The position numbers and the translations under genes are program-made. Below, one piece after another: positions 25,678-33,671 of a stretch of 64,000 bases of DNA. Source of the DNA: Bog-756 sp963831535 (GTDB taxonomy: Bacteria > Actinomycetota > Acidimicrobiia > Acidimicrobiales > RAAP-2). Each line of letters begins with the position of its first letter. Within the stretch, counting starts at the first letter, position 1. The notes under the pieces are model-generated. The model was not told the origin of the DNA. It saw only the letters and a list, made by a program, of their open reading frames with translations, and did no database searches. The stretch spans positions 124,001 through 188,000 of the forward strand of contig CAWHQP010000006.1 in assembly GCA_963831535.1 (NCBI GenBank), in the 5' to 3' direction.

Positions 25678-26364
25678 TCAGATCCGGTGCACCTGGCGCA
25701 GGCCGGCCCAGGCGAAGTCGGCCAACCGAGCCGCCAGGCGCTGCGCCTCGGCATCCCGCTGCCCGTCGGTGACCTTCGGGACCACCCCTTCGTCCCGTCG
25801 GGCGTCGAGCCAGTGCCGGCTGGCACCCTCGGCCATGCCCACGACGGCGTGGGCCAGGAGCAGGCGGTGCTCGGGATCGAGACCGGCGTCGATCAGCGGG
25901 TCGATGGCCTGCGCCAGCGTCTCTTCCACCCGTCGCAGGGATTCACCCAGCTCGGGATCGTCGGGTGCATCGCGACCGTAGAGCAACCGGAACGCCTCCT
26001 CGTTGCTCAGCATCAGTTCGAAGTAGGCGGCGAAGCCCTGCTCGACCTGCTGGCGCGGCCCCTGCGCATTGGCGGTCGCCTTCACGATCCTGGTGACCAA
26101 CTCGCGCGAGAACACGTCCATCAGCTCGAGGTACAGGGCCCGCTTGGAGTCGAAGTGCTGATAGACCAGCGGCTTCGTCACCCCGGCGGCCTCGGCGATG
26201 TCGTCCATGGTGGCAGCGGCATAGCCGTGCTTGGCAAACAGGGAGAGCGCCACTTCGAACAGCTGGCGACGACGGGCGTCAGCGGTAAGGCGCCGGGCTC
26301 CCGTGGCTCCGGTCCGACCCCCGTGGTCGCCCGCGTCGGACTCCGGACTCAACGCGCTGGGCAT
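25678..26364 (-). CDS. TetR-family transcriptional regulator
   Basis: A 228-residue TetR regulator. It has a charged N-terminal tail of about 25 residues, then the helix-turn-helix (ALSLFAKHGYAAATMDDIAE, GVTKPLVYQHFDSKRALYLE). A C-terminal domain common in regulators of lipid or acyl-CoA genes follows. I chose ATG 26364; a longer frame continues upstream only as the shadow of the neighbouring glycosyltransferase. No operator was recognised. It is convergent with the anti-sigma gene. The likely targets are unknown. Confidence 0.9.
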   Translation of the reverse strand: MPSALSPESDAGDHGGRTGATGARRLTADARRRQLFEVALSLFAKHGYAAATMDDIAEAAGVTKPLVYQHFDSKRALYLELMDVFSRELVTRIVKATANAQGPRQQVEQGFAAYFELMLSNEEAFRLLYGRDAPDDPELGESLRRVEETLAQAIDPLIDAGLDPEHRLLLAHAVVGMAEGASRHWLDARRDEGVVPKVTDGQRDAEAQRLAARLADFAWAGLRQVHRI

Positions 26365-26441
26365 GGCCGCCAGCGTAGTTCGGGAGGCACGGGCGGGCAC
26401 GGGCGGGCCGGTGCTCGGCCGGGTCTGGTGGGCCGTCACCG

Positions 26442-27644
26442 TCACCAGGACGGCAGAACGGCGGCGATCCGGTCGGGCAGGTCGTGGAGGGAGAAGTGGG
26501 CTCTCGCCACGGCCAGGTTCCTGTCCAGCAGCTGCGGGTCCGGGCCGTCCAGCCATGCAGCCAGGCGGTCCACGTCCCCCAACCCGAACCAGTCGAAGCC
26601 GAAGGCGGCCAGCTCCCTGGCCACCGGATAGGGCCCGATGACGAGCGGCCGTCGGTGCACCGCCGACTCGATGGTCGGATTTCCGAAGCCTTCCCATGTC
26701 GACGGGAGTGCGACCACGTCACAGGCCCGGTAGGCGTCGGAGATGGAGACGGGATCGCCGCCCCGGGGGATGCCGTAGAGGACCCGGCACCGGGCCGACG
26801 CCACGAGGGCATCGAGTTCATCGTCGTAGCCGTCCTCGGCGGGTCCGAGCAACCAGAATGTGGCGCCCAGACGGGTGGCCACAGCGATGGCACCGGCGAC
26901 GTTCTTCCGCGGAAGGGCCCGCGTGGGCTGGAGGACCAGGCCCTCATCGGGCCCCACGTCCAGCTGTCGCCGGACCCGCCCCCTCGGATCGGCTGTCGGG
27001 TCGGACCGGTCGGGCCCGGGACCGCCGCCCTCGGCCGTCCGAGCCGGGTCGGCCACCGGTATGTCGAACGCGTTGTAGACGGTGGTGGCCCGAACTCCCC
27101 GGTTGCCCAGCTGTCGCCGGCTCAACTCGTTGATGGTGACCTGGCTCCAGTGCGGGTCGACCGGGGGTGGTGGATGGTGGGCGTACCGAACCCTCTGCCA
27201 CGGGAGGTCGTGGTGGTGGAGGACGGCGGGGCGGCCGTGGAGGACCGAGGCCACCATCTCGGCGGCACCGGGGTTGAGGGGCAACGAACAGAGGTTCTCC
27301 ACCACCACCACGTCGGCGCCGGCCAGGGCCGCGGCGACCTCCTGGCGCGTCGGCGGGTCGGTAGCACCGATGGCCAGACCCGCCAGGAGGTGATCGACCG
27401 GTCCTTCGCCGGCCACCGTGACGGTGGTGAATCCCAGCTGGGCCAGGGCCCATTGCCACTTGGCCGTCTCGACGGCGACGCCGTCGGTCCCGCCCAGGCG
27501 GAAGGAGAGGAGGGCTGCGGTGGGGATGGCGTCACCGTAGTGGTCCCGCCGGGCCGTCCCCGTCCGGGGTGGGGGCCGGAGGACCCGGGGCGGTCGGACC
27601 GCCCGGCGAAGCCGACAACGACCGGGTGGTCGGGATAGCGTCAT
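26442..27644 (-). CDS. Glycosyltransferase, family-4-like
   Basis: A 400-residue GT-B-fold glycosyltransferase. The N-terminal domain has the acceptor-side segment LLSFRLGGTDGVAVETAKWQ. The C-terminal nucleotide-sugar domain includes VLQPTRALPRKNVAGAIAVA, VALPSTWEGFGNPTIESAVH and the ExxxxxxxE-type signature. Divergence from the enoyl-CoA hydratase gene leaves only three bases between the two start codons. ATG 27644 is the only usable in-frame start for over 150 bases, and the first 35 residues are Arg/Pro-rich and look non-homologous. Donor and acceptor are unknown. The gmd gene nearby suggests GDP-linked sugars, but that is speculative. Confidence 0.87.
   Translation of the reverse strand: MTLSRPPGRCRLRRAVRPPRVLRPPPRTGTARRDHYGDAIPTAALLSFRLGGTDGVAVETAKWQWALAQLGFTTVTVAGEGPVDHLLAGLAIGATDPPTRQEVAAALAGADVVVVENLCSLPLNPGAAEMVASVLHGRPAVLHHHDLPWQRVRYAHHPPPPVDPHWSQVTINELSRRQLGNRGVRATTVYNAFDIPVADPARTAEGGGPGPDRSDPTADPRGRVRRQLDVGPDEGLVLQPTRALPRKNVAGAIAVATRLGATFWLLGPAEDGYDDELDALVASARCRVLYGIPRGGDPVSISDAYRACDVVALPSTWEGFGNPTIESAVHRRPLVIGPYPVARELAAFGFDWFGLGDVDRLAAWLDGPDPQLLDRNLAVARAHFSLHDLPDRIAAVLPSW
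27636..27641 (+). promoter_or_regulatory. Candidate leaderless -10 element for enoyl-CoA hydratase
   Basis: TAGCGT lies six bases before the GTG start at 27648, which fits a leaderless transcript beginning at or next to the start codon. The hexamer overlaps the first codons of the divergent glycosyltransferase gene. Confidence 0.45.
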
Positions 27645-27647
27645 CCG

Positions 27648-28502
27648 GTGCACGAACCCGGATCCGAACCGTCCTCCGCCTTCCCGACCGACGACCTGCT
27701 CGTCGAGCATCGGGGGGCCGTCCTTACGCTTATCATCAATCGTCCGGAGCGTCGTAACGCCATGACCTGGGAGGTCATCCGCGGACTCCGCGACCAGGTG
27801 GCCCGGGCCAAGTCCGACCCGGCCGTCCGGGTGGTAGTCCTGGCCGGGAGCGGTGATCGTGCTTTCTGCGCGGGCGCCGACCTGACCGGCATGGTGCCGC
27901 ACGAACCTGGAGGGGCCACCGACGAGTACGCCCAGCACCACCAGGCCCGGGGCTGGCTGGCCGACCTGTTCGAGGACCTCTGGCACCTGGGCAAGCCGAC
28001 CATCGCCCGTGTCCAGGGCTGGGCCATGGCCGGGGGGTTCGGGCTCGCCCTGGCCTGCGACATGCTCATCGCCTCCGATGAGGCCCGATTCGGGGCCCCG
28101 GAGCTCAATGTGGGACTGTGGCCCTACATGGTCACCGTCCCCATGCTCCGCTCCATGCCACCGAAGAAGGCCCTGGAGCTGTGCTTGACCAGTCGGGTGG
28201 TGGGGGCCGAGGAGGCCGAGCGGATCGGATTCGTCACCCAGGTCGTGAGCCCTGACCGTCTGGATGCCGCTGTGGCCGACATGGCGGCCATCCTGGCCTC
28301 CAAGCCGCCCGGCGTGATGAGGATGGGCCGCGAATCGTTCTACGCTGTACTGGATTCGGCGGCGACCGAAGCCCTGCCCTATCTCCATGCCATGCTCACG
28401 GTGACCAGCCAGACCGCAGAGGCGGCCGAAGGGATCGCCGCCTTCGCCGAGAAGCGACCGCCGAACTGGCAGACCTCATCTGACGACACCGACCCGAACT
28501 GA
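27648..28502 (+). CDS. Enoyl-CoA hydratase/isomerase family protein
   Basis: A 284-residue crotonase-fold protein. The oxyanion-hole segments are GDRAFCAGADLTGM and QGWAMAGGFGLALACDM. The second catalytic position lies near FGAPELNVGLWPYM; the exact Glu pattern of a hydratase is only partly matched, so it could act as an isomerase, hydratase or thioesterase on acyl-CoA. No ribosome-binding site precedes GTG 27648, in line with leaderless translation. It is followed 18 bases later by gmd on the same strand. Confidence 0.9.
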   Translation: MHEPGSEPSSAFPTDDLLVEHRGAVLTLIINRPERRNAMTWEVIRGLRDQVARAKSDPAVRVVVLAGSGDRAFCAGADLTGMVPHEPGGATDEYAQHHQARGWLADLFEDLWHLGKPTIARVQGWAMAGGFGLALACDMLIASDEARFGAPELNVGLWPYMVTVPMLRSMPPKKALELCLTSRVVGAEEAERIGFVTQVVSPDRLDAAVADMAAILASKPPGVMRMGRESFYAVLDSAATEALPYLHAMLTVTSQTAEAAEGIAAFAEKRPPNWQTSSDDTDPN

Positions 28503-28520
28503 ATCCGAGGAGCCCCACGT

Positions 28521-29492
28521 ATGGCCAAACGAGCACTCATCACCGGCATCACCGGCCAGGACGGCTCCTATCTCGCCGAATTCCTGCTCGATCAGGGCTA
28601 CGAGGTCTGTGGCATGGTCCGGCGGTCGAGCACCCTCAACTTCGAACGCATCGCCCACATCCAGGACCGCCTCACCCTGGTGGCCGGGGATCTGCTCGAC
28701 GAGGTCTCGATGATCAACATCCTGCGGGACAACCACCCCAACGAGGTCTACAACCTGGCCGCGCAGTCCTTCGTGCAGACGTCGTGGAACCAGCCGGTGC
28801 TCACCGGCGAGACGACGGCCCTCGGGGTGACCCGGGTGCTCGACGCCATCAGGATCGTCGACCCGGAGATCCGCTTCTATCAGGCCAGTTCGTCGGAGAT
28901 GTTCGGCAAGGTGCTCGAGGTTCCGCAGAAGGAATCGACCCCCTTCTATCCCCGGAGTCCCTACGGCGTGGCCAAGGTCTACGGCCACTGGATCACCGTC
29001 AACTACCGAGAGAGCTACGACCTCCATGCCAGTTCGGGGATCCTGTTCAACCACGAGTCCCCCCGTCGCGGTCTCGAGTTCGTGACTCGCAAGGTGACCC
29101 ATGGCGTGGCCCGGATCAAAGCCGGGATCGACGAGAAGCTGGCCCTCGGGAATCTCGACGCCCAGCGGGACTGGGGCTTCGCCGCCGATTACGTGCGGGC
29201 CATGTGGTTGATGCTCCAGCAGGACCATCCCGACGACTACGTGGTGGCCACCGGTGAGACCCATTCGGTGAAGGAACTGGTCGAGCTGTCGTTCGCCGCC
29301 GTCGGCCTCGACTGGGAGCAGCACGTGTTCATCGACGAGCGCTTCCTGCGTCCGGCCGAGGTGGACCTGCTGGTCGGGGACCCGTCCAAGGCGGAGTCCA
29401 CGCTGGGCTGGCACCGTGACGTCGACTTTCCGGCCCTGGTCCAGATGATGGTCGAGGCCGACCTGGCGCTGGTGACGAGCCAGCTGGCCTGA
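28521..29492 (+). CDS. gmd: GDP-mannose 4,6-dehydratase
   Basis: A 323-residue extended SDR that converts GDP-mannose to GDP-4-keto-6-deoxymannose, the precursor of GDP-fucose, GDP-rhamnose or perosamine. The NADP-binding motif is GITGQDGSYLAEFL. Catalytic residues match the family: Ser124 and Glu126 (ASSSEMFG), Tyr148 and Lys152 (YGVAK). Other signatures are SGILFNHESPRRG and the C-terminal RPAEVDLLVGD. Length is close to bacterial GMDs. GGAG (28507-28510) precedes ATG 28521. A partner reductase is not in the window. It begins the long plus-strand run that leads into the cytochrome c maturation genes. Confidence 0.95.
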   Translation: MAKRALITGITGQDGSYLAEFLLDQGYEVCGMVRRSSTLNFERIAHIQDRLTLVAGDLLDEVSMINILRDNHPNEVYNLAAQSFVQTSWNQPVLTGETTALGVTRVLDAIRIVDPEIRFYQASSSEMFGKVLEVPQKESTPFYPRSPYGVAKVYGHWITVNYRESYDLHASSGILFNHESPRRGLEFVTRKVTHGVARIKAGIDEKLALGNLDAQRDWGFAADYVRAMWLMLQQDHPDDYVVATGETHSVKELVELSFAAVGLDWEQHVFIDERFLRPAEVDLLVGDPSKAESTLGWHRDVDFPALVQMMVEADLALVTSQLA

Positions 29493-29497
29493 CCGCC

Positions 29498-30451
29498 GTG
29501 CTCGTCCCGGCCGCCATCCACGCCGACCCGCTCGGTCTCCTGGTGGCGTTCGGCGCCGGCATGCTCTCGTTCCTCTCGCCGTGCGTGCTGCCGCTGGTAC
29601 CGGCCTATCTCTCGATGGTTTCGGGACTGTCGGCGGCCGAACTGGGCGCCCTGCAGGACCGGACCCGGCCCGACCGGCCGTCGGGTTCCCCGTCCAACCG
29701 ACCCGTGGAGGTGGCCGTCGGCGCGCCCGCCCCGGGCGCCGGAACCGGGCCGGTCGAGGCTCCGGACTTCGCCGGCCCGACCGAGGATGGGGCCGGGGAT
29801 CGGCCGGATGGACCGAGTGCTGCCGATCTGGCCCGGGAGCGGGGTCGGCTGCTCCGGGGGATCCTGGCCTTCATCGCCGGATTCACCGTCATCTTCACCA
29901 TTCTCGGCGCCTCGGCCTCGGCCATCGGCCGACTCTTCCTCACCCACCAGCGCTCCCTCGAGACCGTCTCGGGCATCCTGATCGTGGTGTTCGGTGCGGT
30001 GCTGGTGGCCATGGCGGCGGGACTGCCGCTGCCCGTGGCCGTCTCGGGGGAGCGGCGATTCGTCGTGCGTCCCTCGGTGCTCGGAGTCTGGGCCCCGCCC
30101 ATCATGGGGATGGCCTTCGCCTTCGCCTGGACCCCGTGTATCGGACCGGTCCTGGCCAGCGTGCTCGCCCTGGCCGCCGGCACCGGTGGATCCGCCACCG
30201 GCGGGATCGCCCTCCTGCTCGCGTACTCGCTCGGCCTCGGCGTCCCGTTCCTCCTCACCGGCCTGGCCTTCGGCCGGATGACCGACGTGCTGGCCCGGGT
30301 CCGGAACCGACTCCGGCTGGTCGACCTGGTGGGTGGCGCCATCCTGGTCGTCTTCGGGATCCTGCTGCTCACCGGCAACGTGGATGTGATCTCCGCCCAC
30401 ATCTCCCAGTGGCTCCATGACCTGCATCTCGACCGGCTGTCGGTGAGCTGA
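29498..30451 (+). CDS. ccdA: Cytochrome c biogenesis thiol transporter CcdA
   Basis: A 317-residue membrane protein of the CcdA/DsbD family that carries reducing power across the membrane to the Ccm thioredoxin. Two membrane cysteines are present, in FLSPCVLPLVPAYL and AWTPCIGPVL. About six helices are visible. A roughly 60-residue Pro/Gly-rich insert separates helix 1 from helix 2 and is not typical of CcdA. The start is GTG 29498, five bases after the gmd stop. It lies directly before the ccm genes and probably supplies electrons to CcmG. Confidence 0.92.
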   Translation: MLVPAAIHADPLGLLVAFGAGMLSFLSPCVLPLVPAYLSMVSGLSAAELGALQDRTRPDRPSGSPSNRPVEVAVGAPAPGAGTGPVEAPDFAGPTEDGAGDRPDGPSAADLARERGRLLRGILAFIAGFTVIFTILGASASAIGRLFLTHQRSLETVSGILIVVFGAVLVAMAAGLPLPVAVSGERRFVVRPSVLGVWAPPIMGMAFAFAWTPCIGPVLASVLALAAGTGGSATGGIALLLAYSLGLGVPFLLTGLAFGRMTDVLARVRNRLRLVDLVGGAILVVFGILLLTGNVDVISAHISQWLHDLHLDRLSVS

Positions 30452-30579
30452 TCCACCCGCCCGCAGCGGGGCGGGGACCCTTTGCGTCCGCGGGTTCCGG
30501 CCGGCCCGGACCGGCCCCGGGGACCGGTCGGGCCCCGCCTGGCTCCCGGAGGCCCGCCCCCGTACCATGGAGGTCGCCC

Positions 30580-31413
30580 ATGGCCTCCGAAGCCCCTCCC
30601 CACCCGGCAATTCTCCTCCACGACGCCGTCGCGCTGTCGGGGCGGTTCCCGCTGCTCGCCGGGGTCAACCTCGAGGTGGCCGTCGGGGAGACGGTGCTGA
30701 TCGAAGGACCCAACGGCGCCGGCAAGACCAGCCTGCTCCGGGTCTGTGCCGGACTGGTGCCCCTGGCCTCGGGCGACGCCTCCGTGCTCGGCCTCGATCC
30801 CGTCCGACAACGCAATCAGGTCCGCCGGCGGGTGGGCCTGCTCTCCCACGCCTCCCACCTCTACGACGATCTCACCGTGCGGGAGAACGTGAGGTTCGCG
30901 GTACGGGCCGCCGGCGGGGACAGCGAGCGCATCGGCGGGTCGTGCGAACGATGGGGGCTGACCGGACGTCTGCTCAAGACGAGCGCCTCGAAGCTCTCCG
31001 CTGGCCAGCGGCGCCGGGTGGCCCTGGCCGTGCTCACCGCCCGGTGGCCGGAGCTGTGGCTCCTCGACGAGCCCCACGCCGGACTGGACGCCTCGGCCCG
31101 GGACACGCTCGACCGGCTCATCGCGGAGGCCGGGGAGGCCGGCGTCACCGTGCTCATCGCCTCCCACGAGACCGAGTTCGTCGAGTCGTTGGCCGCCCGG
31201 GCTGTAACCGTCACCGGCGGTCGGATCACCGGAGGACGGTCCATCGTCGGTCCGACCCCCGCCCCGGGCGTCGAACCGGCCGGTGTACCCGGCCCCGGGT
31301 CGAGTGCCGTACCACGCGAGCCGGGTCCGACGACCGAAGCGACCGCTCGACGCGACGAGCACCCCGTGGACGTCGTAGGGCCTACGGGCGGGCAGGTGGC
31401 CCATGTGGCGTGA
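30580..31413 (+). CDS. ccmA: Heme exporter ATP-binding protein CcmA
   Basis: A 277-residue ABC ATPase. Walker A is GPNGAGKTSLLR, the signature is LSAGQRRRVALA, Walker B is LWLLDEPHAGLD, and the switch region is VLIASHETEF. With CcmB and CcmC it drives release of heme-loaded CcmE. The ABC domain ends near residue 215. An extra Pro/Gly-rich tail of about 60 residues has no known counterpart. ATG 30580 starts the gene; the last 11 bases overlap ccmB. The 128-base gap before it holds nothing I recognise beyond GC-rich sequence and may carry a promoter. Confidence 0.92.
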   Translation: MASEAPPHPAILLHDAVALSGRFPLLAGVNLEVAVGETVLIEGPNGAGKTSLLRVCAGLVPLASGDASVLGLDPVRQRNQVRRRVGLLSHASHLYDDLTVRENVRFAVRAAGGDSERIGGSCERWGLTGRLLKTSASKLSAGQRRRVALAVLTARWPELWLLDEPHAGLDASARDTLDRLIAEAGEAGVTVLIASHETEFVESLAARAVTVTGGRITGGRSIVGPTPAPGVEPAGVPGPGSSAVPREPGPTTEATARRDEHPVDVVGPTGGQVAHVA

Positions 31414-32074
31414 CACGCTCCTCGTGGCCGGTAAGGACCTCCGCATCGAGGCCCGATCCCGGGTCGGTCTCTCCCAGGTGGCGCCGTTCGGCGTGGTGGC
31501 CCTGGTCCTGTTCGCCTTCGCCCTCGGGCCCGACCGCACTCTGATGGCCAGAGGTGCCCCCGGGCTCTTCTGGGTGGCGGTGCTGTTCTGCACCGTGCTG
31601 GCCGTCCAGCGCAGCGTGTCCGTCGAATCGGTGGACGGGGCACGTGACGGGCTCCGCCTCTCCGGGCTGGACCCGGCCGGTCAGTTCCTGGGTAAGGCGG
31701 CGGCTGTGGCCGCCCAGCTGGTCGTGCTCGAGGTGGTGCTGGGCGTCGGGGTGGTCCTGCTGTACGGAGCCAGGATCGAGGTGCCGTGGCTCATCGTCGC
31801 CTCCTGTCTGCTGGGCACGGTCGGTCTCGCCGCCACCGGAACCCTGTACGGCGCCCTCTCGGCTGGGCTGCGGGTACGGGAGACGCTGCTGCCCTTCCTG
31901 TTCCTGCCCATCGCCGCCCCGGTGCTCCTGGCCGGCACCCGCGTATGGCAGGCCGGACTGGCCGGCGGCACCGAGTCCTACGGGAGCCCGTGGCTGCGGT
32001 TGCTAGTGGTGTTCGACGCCGTCTATGTGGCCCTCGGCATCGTCGTCTTCGGTCCCATCCAGGAGTCGGCGTGA
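31403..32074 (+). CDS. ccmB: Heme exporter permease CcmB
   Basis: A 223-residue, six-helix membrane protein of the CcmB family. Signatures include KDLRIEARSRVGL near the start, and LPFLFLPIAAPVLLAGTRVW in the C-terminal half. The length matches the family (about 220). It pairs with CcmA. It overlaps ccmA by 11 bases, and its stop overlaps the GTG start of ccmC. Confidence 0.93.
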   Translation: MWRDTLLVAGKDLRIEARSRVGLSQVAPFGVVALVLFAFALGPDRTLMARGAPGLFWVAVLFCTVLAVQRSVSVESVDGARDGLRLSGLDPAGQFLGKAAAVAAQLVVLEVVLGVGVVLLYGARIEVPWLIVASCLLGTVGLAATGTLYGALSAGLRVRETLLPFLFLPIAAPVLLAGTRVWQAGLAGGTESYGSPWLRLLVVFDAVYVALGIVVFGPIQESA

Positions 32075-32856
32075 GTCCGAACCACGGTGTGCCCGAACCT
32101 CCGGTCCAGACCCGTCGCAACCTGTGGACGACCCGGATCATTGGGATGGCGGCCCTCGTGGCCACCGGGCTCACGGTGTGGCTGGGCCTGTGGGTGACGC
32201 CTCCGGACCAGGTCCAGGGCAACCTGGTCCGACTGGTCTACATCCACCCGGGTGTGGCCTGGGTCGCCCTCTACCTGGCGTTCGGTCTGGCCGCACTGGC
32301 CAGCCTCTTGTACCTGTGGCCCCGGACCCGTTCCCTGTTCTGGGACCGCTTGGCCGCCGCCGCCGTGGAGGTCGGCGTGGTCTTCAACGTCTGCACGCTC
32401 ATCTCCGGATCGATCTGGGGGAAGCCCACCTGGGGCGTCTGGTGGGCCTGGGACGCCCGGCTGACCAGCACCGCCGTGCTGTTGGTGCTCTTCTTGGGCT
32501 ATCTGGCCCTCCGCCGGGTACCCGCCGAGCCGGAGGTCCGGGCCAAGCGCAGCGCCTTCGTGGCCCTCTTCGCCGCCGTCGACATCCCGATCGTCCACTT
32601 CTCGGTGCTGTGGTGGAAGACCCTCCACCAGGGGGCGACAGTGCTGAACGCCAACCTCTCGCCCACTATCCACGGATCCATGGCCTGGACCCTGTTGTTG
32701 GGATTCGTGGCTCTCACGCTGGTCTTCGTCTGGATGCTCCTCGTCCGCTACCGGATCGGGGTCCTGGAGGACTGGCTGGGCACCGGTGAACTCGACGTGG
32801 CCCTCCGTGAGCGGCAGGCCGAGGGTACCGGCATCGACGAGGACGAGGCGGCCTGA
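32071..32856 (+). CDS. ccmC: Heme handling protein CcmC
   Basis: A 261-residue, six-helix membrane protein. It contains the tryptophan-rich heme-binding signature WGVWWAWDARLTS and the flanking periplasmic histidines (RLVYIHPGVAW, PIVHFSVLWWKTLHQG). CcmC attaches heme to the histidine of CcmE. I chose GTG 32071, which overlaps the ccmB stop (GTGA). A longer frame upstream is a shadow of ccmB. The C-terminal tail is acidic. Confidence 0.94.
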   Translation: MSPNHGVPEPPVQTRRNLWTTRIIGMAALVATGLTVWLGLWVTPPDQVQGNLVRLVYIHPGVAWVALYLAFGLAALASLLYLWPRTRSLFWDRLAAAAVEVGVVFNVCTLISGSIWGKPTWGVWWAWDARLTSTAVLLVLFLGYLALRRVPAEPEVRAKRSAFVALFAAVDIPIVHFSVLWWKTLHQGATVLNANLSPTIHGSMAWTLLLGFVALTLVFVWMLLVRYRIGVLEDWLGTGELDVALRERQAEGTGIDEDEAA

Positions 32857-33065
32857 TGGGCTACGTCCAGGCCGGGTACAGCATCGTCCTCGGCATCCTC
32901 TTTCTCTACGGGCTCCAACTGCTGTGGCGCCGCCGGAGGCTCAACCGGGCCGTGGCCCGGGTGGTGGCAGCCGACGCCGGCGCTCCCGGGGTGACCGCCG
33001 GCACGACCTCTGCGATCCGATCCGCCGGTGGACCCCCGGCCGGTCGGTCGGCGGGGGACCGGTGA
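32856..33065 (+). CDS. ccmD: CcmD-like small membrane protein
   Basis: A 69-residue protein with one N-terminal membrane helix (GYSIVLGILFLYGLQLLW) followed by Arg-rich residues (RRRRLNRAVARV). This is the standard architecture of CcmD, which stabilises the CcmABC-CcmE complex. The start ATG overlaps the ccmC stop (TGATG) and the stop overlaps the ccmE start. The C-terminal 30 residues are low-complexity. The call rests on size, topology and gene order. Confidence 0.8.
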   Translation: MGYVQAGYSIVLGILFLYGLQLLWRRRRLNRAVARVVAADAGAPGVTAGTTSAIRSAGGPPAGRSAGDR

Positions 33066-33628
33066 CCACCGCCCCGCCGCTGCCGCCACCCGCCTCGGGT
33101 GGCGCCGAACCCGAGCCGAGCGGGTCTGCGGCACGTTCGGCGCCCTCATCCTCATCGACACCGGCCGCGGGGCCGGGCACGGCCGCTCCGGCCCGCCCGC
33201 CCGCCGTCCGGCGCGGCCATCGGCTCCGCTACACCGTGGTGGGCCTGGTGCTGGTGGGCGCCCTGGGCTTCCTCGTGGCCAAGGGCCTCGGAACGGCGCT
33301 CGACTTCTACCTGCCCGCCAACCAGGCCGTCGCCCAACGGGCCACCCTCGGATCCAAGACGTTCAACCTGGAGGGCGTGGTCGAACCGCACTCGATCCGC
33401 CAGACTTCGGTGGGCGTGGACTTCGTGGTGACCGCAGGGGCCACCCGGGTCACGGTGCTGAACACCGGCAGCCCACCTGATCTCTTCCAAGCGAACATCC
33501 CGGTCATCGCCGTGGGACACTTCGCCGGCTCGCACTTCGTCTCCGACCAGATCCTGGTCAAGCACTCGGCGACCTACATCGCGCAACACCCGGCCCGGGT
33601 GACCGCGCCGAACGGCACGAAGCGATGA
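33062..33628 (+). CDS. ccmE: Heme chaperone CcmE
   Basis: A 188-residue membrane-anchored heme chaperone. A low-complexity N-terminal tail of about 50 residues (Pro/Ala/Ser-rich) comes first. A membrane helix follows (RYTVVGLVLVGALGFLVA), then an OB-fold domain. The heme-attachment motif is H-x3-Y, in LVKHSATYIAQHP, so this is the histidine type, not the CxxxY type of some archaea and sulfate reducers. The start is GTG 33062, overlapping the ccmD stop. Confidence 0.94.
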   Translation: MTTAPPLPPPASGGAEPEPSGSAARSAPSSSSTPAAGPGTAAPARPPAVRRGHRLRYTVVGLVLVGALGFLVAKGLGTALDFYLPANQAVAQRATLGSKTFNLEGVVEPHSIRQTSVGVDFVVTAGATRVTVLNTGSPPDLFQANIPVIAVGHFAGSHFVSDQILVKHSATYIAQHPARVTAPNGTKR

Positions 33629-33671
33629 GCGCCGGTCATGACCGGCCCCGCCCCGTGGCGGGCCGGCCGTC

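Noticed and set aside
27645..28388. Upstream extension of the glycosyltransferase frame
   Set aside because: This part is antisense to the enoyl-CoA hydratase and has no homology; the frame is open only because of GC bias.
29605..31593. Very long minus-strand open frame opposite ccdA and ccmA
   Set aside because: It is the mirror of GC-rich coding sequence, is low-complexity, and lies opposite clearly conserved CcdA and CcmA proteins.
32786..33061. Longer version of ccmE reaching into ccmC and ccmD
   Set aside because: The region encodes CcmC and CcmD in other frames, and GTG 33062 gives the usual stop/start overlap.
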